From assembly GCF_001648595.1 (NCBI RefSeq), contig NZ_KV441807.1:3253-67252 (forward strand): 64,000 nt of DNA, given 5' to 3'. Position 1 is the stretch's first letter. Each line of letters starts with the position of its first letter. The stretch is from Legionella bozemanae. Its GTDB lineage: Bacteria; Pseudomonadota; Gammaproteobacteria; Legionellales; Legionellaceae. The position numbers and the translations under genes are program-made. The notes below the pieces were generated by a model. It made no database searches. It was not told where the DNA came from and saw only the letters and a list, made by a program, of their open reading frames with translations. Below are positions 19,116 through 26,615 of this stretch, one piece after another.

Positions 19116-19706
19116 CTAGGTATAGGAAAAACCGGATTCATTGCTGTGATCAGCTAAGTAGGGTTTCATAACGATGTCGCCAATCATTTTGATATCTTTC
19201 TGCATGATATCGGCAGCACTAAAATTAATGGTGTACTTGGCTAAAAGGTTTGAGTCATCTGCATCAAGTAAAGATTTTTCTTGAGATACAATTCCAGCGG
19301 CCAAGATTCCGACCTCACTATGTTTACTTTGAGCTTGTCTAAGATAGCTTCTTGCAATGGGCTGTTTTTGATTAATCTGAGATTGATAATATCCTAAAAT
19401 CACCTGCAGATCCTCTTTTAACGCACACACATCACCAAATAAAGATTGATAGGGCTTCCCACTGCTTACAGCATCTTGAAGTTTCTGAAAGCGTTTTTCC
19501 ATATTTTCGATAAATTCTTGATTGTCTGCTATTTTTGAATCTTGACGTGCGTGAGAGGTGAGTACACTTTTGTTAATATCAACCAATTGCTTAAAGTGAA
19601 ATAAAATAGATTCAATTTCTTCTAAATCTGAAGAGTTGATTAATATATGAAAAGCTTCTTGGCTGGGTTTAGGAATAGATTTGTTGTTAAAAAATTTTGA
19701 CTCCAT
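19116..19706 (-). CDS. Hypothetical helical protein, effector-like
   Basis: The 196-residue protein is soluble and almost wholly helical, with no signal peptide and no motif I recognise. The N-terminal half has a coiled-coil character (EEIESILFHFKQLVDINK, then IENMEKRFQKLQDAV). The C-terminus ends in HSNESGFSYT, small and polar as in many Dot/Icm substrates, though this is weak evidence. Its neighbours are a secreted serine hydrolase and a secreted glucanase, both on the same strand but separated by more than 100 bp. Confidence 0.5.
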   Translation of the reverse strand: MESKFFNNKSIPKPSQEAFHILINSSDLEEIESILFHFKQLVDINKSVLTSHARQDSKIADNQEFIENMEKRFQKLQDAVSSGKPYQSLFGDVCALKEDLQVILGYYQSQINQKQPIARSYLRQAQSKHSEVGILAAGIVSQEKSLLDADDSNLLAKYTINFSAADIMQKDIKMIGDIVMKPYLADHSNESGFSYT

Positions 19707-20030
19707 AGTATATATCTCGCTTATGTTGTTTTGTTGGTCAATGTGTGCATTATCTTACATAATTAAGTCTTATTTTGTCAAGCTTTAGATCAATATGATA
19801 ATTAATTGGTCTTTTGATGCTCGATAAATTAATGCAAATTATAACTTCTGAACATTAAGGAAATATTTACGTGGGCAAATATAATTGGATAACTGAAGGC
19901 TTTCATCGCATGTGTAACTTAAGATACTTAAAAAAATATGAGGAAATTAGATTATTCCAATAGCTTAGTTGGGCCGAAGGCCCAACATTTATCAGACTAA
20001 AATGTAATCATCGTAGTTCAAAGATCCAAT
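19707..20030. other. Intergenic with a palindromic hairpin
   Basis: No ORF is seen. A perfect inverted repeat GTTGGGCC-GAA-GGCCCAAC at 19968-19986 lies downstream of the glucanase stop and is its likely terminator or mRNA 3' stabiliser. It has no strong T run. Confidence 0.55.
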
Positions 20031-22289
20031 TTAAAAAGGATTAGATAATTGGCATCCCAGACCAAAGCATCCCATGTTGCTAGGAGGAGGATTAGTGCAA
20101 GTCACCGGTCCGAAAGTAATTGAAGAAGGAGATGCGGTAACTGCTGTGGCTGTAGTTGTGCAGGATTGAGTACTGGTGGTCGAGGAAACAGTAATCTTGG
20201 CGCCTTGATAAATTAAAAATTGTGGCCATGGTGTTATCGTACTTATATTAGGAGCTATTCCAGAATTTGCAGGTATCGTCACATTAATGGTTGGATGTTG
20301 TCCCGATGGATAAGTAATTTGCACCTTAAATGATGGGTGGGTCGGAGGAGTCGTACCAAATAGAGTTAACAGTGTACCATTGGTAAACCCTTGGCATCCC
20401 GTTGCAGATACCTTCGTATTGTTGGGGACTACTCCCGCGCTTTTTTGAACACAATTGGAGTTAAAAAGACCATAATGCTGTTCTGCCGTAGGACCTGGTT
20501 TTGTGGGTTCGTCATAAGCTTCAAAGGCAAGGGCGCCTATCTTATATCCTGATGTCTTTATAAAATTATTTGTATTCAATTGATAAAGAGTTTGGAAATA
20601 AGCCGTAGCATTTTCCACGGATGGTGCGCATGGGCCAGGAGAATTACATGCATATCCTGTAGTAGTCCCCGCTGTTGCCCAACCTGTTTCTGCTGCCAGT
20701 AGAACTCGTCCAGGTGTATAAAAGGGTTGTTGGTTCGCCACGGGTAAAGCGAGCGGGGTTGTTGAGCCTACCACTTTGATGTAATCCCATGTGAGTGAAT
20801 TAGGTTGTTGTACTATTGAGCTTAACGGAGGTGTCCATACTGCTGCTGTTGCTGGGGCTACACCAAATTGAAAGGGATAAGGATCAAAGGCTAAGGGGGC
20901 CGTAGAAGAATACGAGTTAATTAATGTTTGCATATCGGCAGAGATTGCAGGGCTTGGGGTGACGAAACTGCCACTAAGGACAGCAGAGCTTACCGGAGTT
21001 GTCAAACCTTGTGCAGTGAGTGTGGCTTTTAAAGCAGATACCGCACTCGTTAAATAAGTAACATTTGAAGTACCCGTGCATGGAGAAGTCATATTACCTG
21101 CATTACAATAATTTTCATGCCCTGCAAAAACAAGTATGACGGTCTTATTAAATACAGTGGGAGTAACTGCTTGAATCACTGCAGTTAATGTAGCTTGGGC
21201 ACAGGGAATATAATCTTGAGTACCTAAGGGACATCCAGGATACATGTTGTCATTGAGTTGTTGAGGAATCACTGCCTCATAAATAACTTTCATTCCCAAA
21301 GCGTTGGCTTGCTTAATAATATCTATCCAACTGTATGGTTCGGTTTGATAGGAGCGAACTGTTGTAAAACCAGCGTCCTGCAATTGTTGAAGTTCTGCAT
21401 AAACATTAGTCGCAGTAGAATTATTAAGTGTACCCGTATAGAAAACATCATGAAAATTGAATGGATAGTTATTGGTATAATGATTAGGATTATAATCAAC
21501 ACCGATCAATTGATCGAAGGAAACGGATTGTATTGTGGTGGATGTAATGAGCTTATTGGAACTTAGATTGCCAAGCAATTCAGCTGCGAGGGTAACTGTG
21601 CCATTAGCAGGTGAATTGAATCTGCCGACAATACTACATTGAGCGCCGCTTGCTAATGTTCCAGTTGTTCCCGTTGGAACGCAGCTGTTGCTCGTGATTG
21701 TGAAATTGGGATGGAGCGGATTATTATTTTGCGTGATATTTTGTGTAAAACTTACTGTTGATGCATCATAATTTGTAAACGTAAAAGCTACCGTGTAGTT
21801 TGTATTGGCAAATGTTTGACGGGGCAAAGGTTGGGCTGAAGGAAAATTGGTTGTACCTAAAATACCTGCCGGGGCTGTTGTTGCAACTGTTGTTAACGCA
21901 GGTTGAACGTGAACTACGTTGTTGTCATATCCACTATAAGCCACTAAAATCGTTTTTCGGCCAATATTACCAGGAGTTAAGGTAATACTATAAGTACAGC
22001 TTTCTTTAGGCTGCAGCTTTTTCCCTGTACATTGATCGTTATATTGAAAGTCTACTCCAGTAGCAGTGCATTCTTGATTAGGAGTTGGGCACAGTATTGG
22101 GAATACCTGAAATGGTTTTTTAAAAGCGAAAGGAAGATTATTGGTAAAAATATATGTAGAAGTGGCACTTCCTCCTAATGTAGAAATCTTTGTTGGGAAA
22201 GGTTTATCCAAAAAATGAAGAACGGGATTACCTGCAAAGACCTGGCTCATCATTAAAAATAAAATGCTTGCTAATTGGAATTGATTCAT
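20031..22289 (-). CDS. Secreted GH17-like beta-1,3-glucanase
   Basis: The ATG at 22289 gives 752 residues starting with a Sec signal peptide (MNQFQLASILFLMMSQVFAG). Residues 20-240 are Ig-like/choice-of-anchor-type beta domains rich in T, N and S (TYIFTNNLPFAFKKPF, CTYSITLTPG). A TIM-barrel follows from IGVDYNPNHY (about 260): TTVRSYQTE, GMKVIYEAVIPQQ, then LVFAGHENYC (acid/base Glu in the position of the GH17 GNE motif) and LLAAETGWATAG (nucleophile Glu of the ETGW motif). GH17 enzymes cleave beta-1,3-glucans of fungi, algae and plants. A beta-rich Cys-containing tail (FGPVTCTNPPPSNMG) ends the protein. It is likely exported by the type II system to act on glucans of amoebal or fungal prey; that is inference. 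Confidence 0.75.
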   Translation of the reverse strand: MNQFQLASILFLMMSQVFAGNPVLHFLDKPFPTKISTLGGSATSTYIFTNNLPFAFKKPFQVFPILCPTPNQECTATGVDFQYNDQCTGKKLQPKESCTYSITLTPGNIGRKTILVAYSGYDNNVVHVQPALTTVATTAPAGILGTTNFPSAQPLPRQTFANTNYTVAFTFTNYDASTVSFTQNITQNNNPLHPNFTITSNSCVPTGTTGTLASGAQCSIVGRFNSPANGTVTLAAELLGNLSSNKLITSTTIQSVSFDQLIGVDYNPNHYTNNYPFNFHDVFYTGTLNNSTATNVYAELQQLQDAGFTTVRSYQTEPYSWIDIIKQANALGMKVIYEAVIPQQLNDNMYPGCPLGTQDYIPCAQATLTAVIQAVTPTVFNKTVILVFAGHENYCNAGNMTSPCTGTSNVTYLTSAVSALKATLTAQGLTTPVSSAVLSGSFVTPSPAISADMQTLINSYSSTAPLAFDPYPFQFGVAPATAAVWTPPLSSIVQQPNSLTWDYIKVVGSTTPLALPVANQQPFYTPGRVLLAAETGWATAGTTTGYACNSPGPCAPSVENATAYFQTLYQLNTNNFIKTSGYKIGALAFEAYDEPTKPGPTAEQHYGLFNSNCVQKSAGVVPNNTKVSATGCQGFTNGTLLTLFGTTPPTHPSFKVQITYPSGQHPTINVTIPANSGIAPNISTITPWPQFLIYQGAKITVSSTTSTQSCTTTATAVTASPSSITFGPVTCTNPPPSNMGCFGLGCQLSNPF

Positions 22290-22691
22290 TTTCACTCTAA
22301 TGTTCCCTTTAGTAATAATAAATTCAACATAAGAAATGCTATTTAAAATGGGGATGAGGGGTTTCATTGATACATAAGCAACTTACGTCATCATACTCAT
22401 TTTTATGTAATACAGCGCAGCTTTTCTAATTCATTTTTATTTTAAGGCAAGAGACACATACTAATTAATGACATTCAAATTTGCTACATTTTAATTGTTT
22501 AAGTTATGAAAGAAGACAATAAAATCCAATGGACGATTTATATTGTTTCCAAGTCAAAACTGCCTTGTTTTCTTTCCATGAACAACAGCATTCAATTCCA
22601 ATTATTTTTCGATAAAAAAACTTTGTGTCTTAAAAACGAGCACTATGGTAGTATCGCGCGTTTTATTTTTATTATGAAAAAGGGTGTATTT
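22290..22691. other. Divergent promoter region
   Basis: This 400-bp AT-rich spacer lies between the glucanase (minus) and the mitochondrial carrier protein (plus). Open frames continue into it from both genes but carry no family signal, and the starts with ribosome-binding sites lie at its borders. Confidence 0.4.
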
Positions 22692-23513
22692 ATGGGGCAA
22701 GAAAAAAAAGAGAAAAAGACGCTTTGGGATGCTTATGCTTTTAGTGTCAGTTATACAGGGCTCACCACATTAATAGGACATCCGGCAGAAAGACTTAAGG
22801 TTGCAATTCAAACAAATCTTTACCGAAGTTCTTATTCTGTCACAAAACAATTCATAGGTGCGAATTTCAACCATTTATCTACAGGACTTATGTCGTGTAT
22901 TATTCGTCAACAAAGTAAAATAATATACAGACCTTTGTTGATTACATCTATGCCAAAAGAGATTGATAAATACCAGTTTCCTCTGGCGCTCGGCAGTTTC
23001 TTCAAAGCAACAGCTGCGGCTACTTTTGATACTTTAGTGCTCAGCCCGCTTGAGAATATTAAAACAGTACAAATGAGAACTATAGCAAGCCAGGATAAGC
23101 CTATAAAACCTGTTCAAGCAATGCAAACTATTTATCAACAAAGAGGATTTCCTGGCTTTTTTGTTGGCAGTACGGCGACCCTTGGAAAAGCATTTCCTAG
23201 TTGGCTCTATTTATTCATGACGTATCATGCAATTAAAACCAAACGGGAAAAACAAACTTTTTTATCAACGATTCTGTGGGCAACCGCTGCTTCAGTCCCT
23301 GTTGTTTTTGCAACGACTCCGCTTGACGTGATAAAGAGCCGACAACAGGCTTGTACTGATCAACTTAAGCCAACAATCAGGGAAATTGCATCGGGAATTT
23401 ATAGAGATCATGGCATTAGTGCTTTTTTTAAAGGATTTAACTGTCGCTTATTACATAAATCATTGTCTACGGCGGGTGCTTATATGATTTTAGATATCGC
23501 AAATAAGATGTAA
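22692..23513 (+). CDS. lncP: Mitochondrial carrier family protein, LncP-like Dot/Icm effector
   Basis: Mitochondrial carriers are eukaryotic six-helix transporters of three repeats. All three signature motifs Px[DE]xx[KR] are here: HPAERLKVAIQ (from residue 30), SPLENIKTVQM and TPLDVIKSRQQ, each at the end of a hydrophobic helix and followed by a second helix with FPGFFVGS / ISAFFKGF type linkers. At 273 residues from the ATG at 22692 (AAGGG upstream) the length is that of a normal carrier. The L. pneumophila effector LncP is a carrier-family nucleotide transporter delivered to host mitochondria; this gene is its likely homologue. A longer open frame from 22506 lacks support. A terminator follows at 23582. 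Confidence 0.85.
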   Translation: MGQEKKEKKTLWDAYAFSVSYTGLTTLIGHPAERLKVAIQTNLYRSSYSVTKQFIGANFNHLSTGLMSCIIRQQSKIIYRPLLITSMPKEIDKYQFPLALGSFFKATAAATFDTLVLSPLENIKTVQMRTIASQDKPIKPVQAMQTIYQQRGFPGFFVGSTATLGKAFPSWLYLFMTYHAIKTKREKQTFLSTILWATAASVPVVFATTPLDVIKSRQQACTDQLKPTIREIASGIYRDHGISAFFKGFNCRLLHKSLSTAGAYMILDIANKM

Positions 23514-23581
23514 CGCATCATCAATTAAGCATTTGCACTTTGCAAAAATAATTTCACTGTGCCATATGAAAATAGTGGTAG

Positions 23582-23617
23582 CCCGATTGAGACATGTCTT
23601 AATTCGGGGTTTTCTTC
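23582..23617 (+). terminator. Terminator of the carrier gene
   Basis: An imperfect 12-bp stem (CCCGATTGAGAC/GTCTTAATTCGGG with a short loop) is followed by GTTTTCTT. It lies 70 bp behind the LncP-like stop codon. Confidence 0.7.
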
Positions 23618-23848
23618 CTATATAATAATATGTTGAAAAAAAAGGAAAAAACGGTCTAAAGAATTTTTGCAAGAGTGCAAAAGTTCGTTTATTGATACTG
23701 ATAACATTTTATGTTTAGATGCTCATAGAGGTCAAAGTTGAGGCCCGTAGCTCTGAAATCGACTGCACATTTTAAAATTTTGATGGGAAGTTAAAAATTT
23801 ATGCTGGTGCTGTACTCAAGCGATCATACGAAACGAGTCGACTAATTT
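23618..23848. other. Intergenic, no gene recognised
   Basis: The spacer from the carrier terminator to the next gene has no ORF or repeat that I can support. Confidence 0.4.
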
Positions 23849-24322
23849 ATGAATAAAATCACACATAATGAAAAAGAGGCGTTAAAAGTTGTTGAACAAT
23901 TTAATCATTTAAATGCATCACGAGCACCCATATCAGATTTTTTACCGATAGTTGATCCAGAAAATTTAATTATTACTCTGCGTGGTAGTGATATAGTTTT
24001 TAAAGGCATTGCTGGCTTTGCTGATCATCAAATAGGTAAGTTAATTTATTTCGATCAAAAGTTTGAATGCGAACTTATTAAAAGCGAAACTCAACGCGAT
24101 CATATTACGCTGAGTACTAAAGGGGCCTGGTATGCAAAAATTTGGCAATCTCCTGCCGCCTACAGTCAACAACTGATCGCGGATTTAAGCCATACTTGGA
24201 TTTTAAAAAAAAGCAAACAATCAACGTATATTATTGTTACCCATATTTGTGAACATTTTAAATATAGAGATGGATTTTCTCCTCGTGATGAGGTCGAAGA
24301 CTTCCATCTCAATCTAAAATAA
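23849..24322 (+). CDS. Hypothetical protein, possibly NTF2/SnoaL-like fold
   Basis: The 157-residue protein has no signal peptide or membrane segment. Helical start, LPIVDPENLIITLRGSDIVFKGIAGFADH in the middle, then long beta strands (DHITLSTKGAWYAKIWQ, TWILKKSKQSTYIIVTHI) resemble the cone-shaped NTF2/SnoaL fold, where small ligands bind or polyketide-like reactions occur. No catalytic residues can be assigned. It is monocistronic. The fold suggestion is from the pattern of secondary structure only. Confidence 0.55.
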   Translation: MNKITHNEKEALKVVEQFNHLNASRAPISDFLPIVDPENLIITLRGSDIVFKGIAGFADHQIGKLIYFDQKFECELIKSETQRDHITLSTKGAWYAKIWQSPAAYSQQLIADLSHTWILKKSKQSTYIIVTHICEHFKYRDGFSPRDEVEDFHLNLK

Positions 24323-24680
24323 TTTGAGCTAAACAGACCCTAGCAACTTAAAAACTATTTTACTCCTCGATTTCAAATAGGGGTGGTTGATAATAACTCG
24401 TCTCAGTTGCAGGATGGTCAAAATGAACACCAATTCCAAGCAGGCCGGTTTATTATTTAATGAGGGGGGTATGTCTGATTTCAATGGCAGCATAAAAACA
24501 ATCCATATCAATATCAATATGAATTATTTTTCGAGGCAATAAAATGTTTTTCTTTAAATGATTTGACATATGAGCAAAGTATAGCCCACGTAGATCTTGC
24601 TAGCGCGGCAATTTAATTTATTTCCAATAAAGAGTGATTGAGTATATATAGTCGTATAAATACTGCACGTATTCAATACA
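24323..24680. other. Intergenic, no gene recognised
   Basis: A 62-codon minus-strand frame lies here but has no ribosome-binding site and an unnatural composition. Nothing else is seen in this AT-rich spacer. Confidence 0.4.
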
Positions 24681-26339
24681 TCAATGTGATGTAAGGCCAC
24701 AGGTTCTTTCATTATTATCTAAAAATTGTAACTCGATTTGTTTATGAAATGCTTTATATAATTTGCTTTGATTTTCTCCCAGTAATGTCTGAAAAAATCC
24801 TTTTTTAGGCTTAATTTTGTTCTCTAACATGGATAATAATAATTTAATATCCTCTCTTTCCAGTGACGATTCGTGGGTTATATAAGCACTTAAATTAGTG
24901 AGCCATTTTTGATAGCTCTTTTTACTGTCCAAGTGAGTCGTTATGCGGAAAAAATGGGTTAATACTGTCTGGGTTTTATCAAGAGTTTCTTTTTTAAATG
25001 CCGGCTCAAAATGTATTTGGAAAAGTCTTGATTCAACTTTAGATTGTATTACTTCAAGGGAAAGACGCTTAAATGCCTCTTCTAAATCGGCTTCGGATTT
25101 GATCGTTGCTTCAAATTGTGGTGATAAAACTTGGCATTTCTCAGGATACATTATAAAACATCGTATGAGTTCATCTAAATGATAAGGGATTCGAGTGACA
25201 TTGATTGTCGAACAATCACCGACTGTACGACTTTTTAAATCATGCATCACCACATCAAGCGGGATTTCCATGTTATCAAAATAAGTGATTCCATCATTCA
25301 AGGCTTGTTCAAAAAGAATCGCCTTTAAAGTCTTTGCTGTTTTATGACGGCCTATTTTAACAAAATACGCTAATGCGTCATTAACCGTTTTTAGCGATTT
25401 CTCTTGAAAGTGCTGTTCTTCTAGTTCATGAATTAATTTTACTAATGTCTTCCTGCGCTGCAAACTTTGAGATATAGCCTGATTTGTAATAGTTCGAGCT
25501 ATATCGAATGAAGAGGGATAGGGAATACCATTTAATCCCTCCAAAATCCTTTCAAATAACTTTCGATCAATATCGATATCTCGGCGATCTTTTGTTTGGG
25601 ACATCAAATTAGATGCTAATTCTCCCCAGATTCCATCTGTCATTGAAACGATAATATCACCTTCAGCAAGTTCGAGTGTTTGTCTGACAAGTACATTATC
25701 TCTATTGGCAGCCGATGCGAGGGTTTGTACTGATGATGGGGTCCATGTACTAAATCCTCGATAGACATGACGAGCGCAAAGGGTGTTTTTTATTTTATAG
25801 TGTTTATCTAACACAACAATTAATCCATCGCCGATATTTGCAAATTCACCAGAATATCGTTCTCCTTGTTTGTGTTTATAGATAAAAGCTGCTATGGATG
25901 CATGGGCATCATACTTACTACTTCCATTAATATTTTTTTTTGAAGCAGTTACTTGGCTAATTAAGTCGAGTGTTGCATCTATATTTTCGTCACAATCCAA
26001 AAACTCTTCACAACTCGCTTGAGATACTTTATGTATCATTTCATCTTCTTGTTGATCGCCAGCTCCTCCGCCCAAGCCATCAGTGACTGCAACTCGTGCA
26101 CCATTAATCGTGCCAACTTTATCTGTAGTGACTAATGCTCCAGAACTATCAAGTATCATATCCTGTTCCATATCTTGATCTTGATGAGCGAGGCTTGAAC
26201 CAATAACAATAGCGCAGTTATGACTTTGATTCACTGAATAAAATCGTGCTGATAAAAAATTTTCTAAGTCATTGGTTAGGTCTTTTGCAATGGCTTGTGA
26301 AAAAATAACTTTTTTGCTTGTGACGATTCTATCTCTCAT
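24681..26339 (-). CDS. lem3: Lem3-like PP2C-fold phosphocholine hydrolase (Dot/Icm effector)
   Basis: Lem3 removes phosphocholine from Rab1/Rab35 and so reverses AnkX. The first 270 residues show the PP2C metal-site pattern: ARVAVTDGLGGGAGD (residue 82 on), SGEFANIGDGLIVVLD and the strand-Asp motif GDIIVSMTDGIWGEL. The C-terminal half is helical, as expected for Lem3. At 552 residues it is close to L. pneumophila Lem3 (about 570). The strongest support is context: the divergent neighbour is an AnkX-like gene, and the L. pneumophila genes are neighbours too. The alternative is a generic PP2C phosphatase effector. The position of the first Asp is approximate. Confidence 0.8.
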   Translation of the reverse strand: MRDRIVTSKKVIFSQAIAKDLTNDLENFLSARFYSVNQSHNCAIVIGSSLAHQDQDMEQDMILDSSGALVTTDKVGTINGARVAVTDGLGGGAGDQQEDEMIHKVSQASCEEFLDCDENIDATLDLISQVTASKKNINGSSKYDAHASIAAFIYKHKQGERYSGEFANIGDGLIVVLDKHYKIKNTLCARHVYRGFSTWTPSSVQTLASAANRDNVLVRQTLELAEGDIIVSMTDGIWGELASNLMSQTKDRRDIDIDRKLFERILEGLNGIPYPSSFDIARTITNQAISQSLQRRKTLVKLIHELEEQHFQEKSLKTVNDALAYFVKIGRHKTAKTLKAILFEQALNDGITYFDNMEIPLDVVMHDLKSRTVGDCSTINVTRIPYHLDELIRCFIMYPEKCQVLSPQFEATIKSEADLEEAFKRLSLEVIQSKVESRLFQIHFEPAFKKETLDKTQTVLTHFFRITTHLDSKKSYQKWLTNLSAYITHESSLEREDIKLLLSMLENKIKPKKGFFQTLLGENQSKLYKAFHKQIELQFLDNNERTCGLTSH

Positions 26340-26615
26340 TGTATTACTTCTATAAAAATCAAAACGGGTGGTTTTCTTATGCCATGAAGGTCGGATAACC
26401 AGCTGCTATTTTAACAGAATTTTTGCCCATATTTGGTTTTTAAATTACTGTTCCACGAAAAAGGTTCATTTTATTTGGATTTCAAAGAAATTTTTTCAAT
26501 TTTTTGAAGATCTTATACCTCAAATGATTTGGTATAAAATCATAATTAATTGCCATTATTAAATCCAATTTGATCTATTATTAATATATATTTGCTTTTT
26601 TTTTTTGAGTATTTT
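26340..26615. promoter_or_regulatory. Divergent lem3/ankX control region
   Basis: The 276-bp AT-rich spacer must hold both promoters, allowing coordinated control of the modifying and de-modifying enzymes. A TTGGTATAAAATC stretch lies at about 26530-26542. I see no convincing PmrA or CpxR tandem site. Confidence 0.35.

Noticed and set aside
24329-24517. 62-codon minus frame
   Set aside because: No ribosome-binding site, odd composition and no neighbour link.
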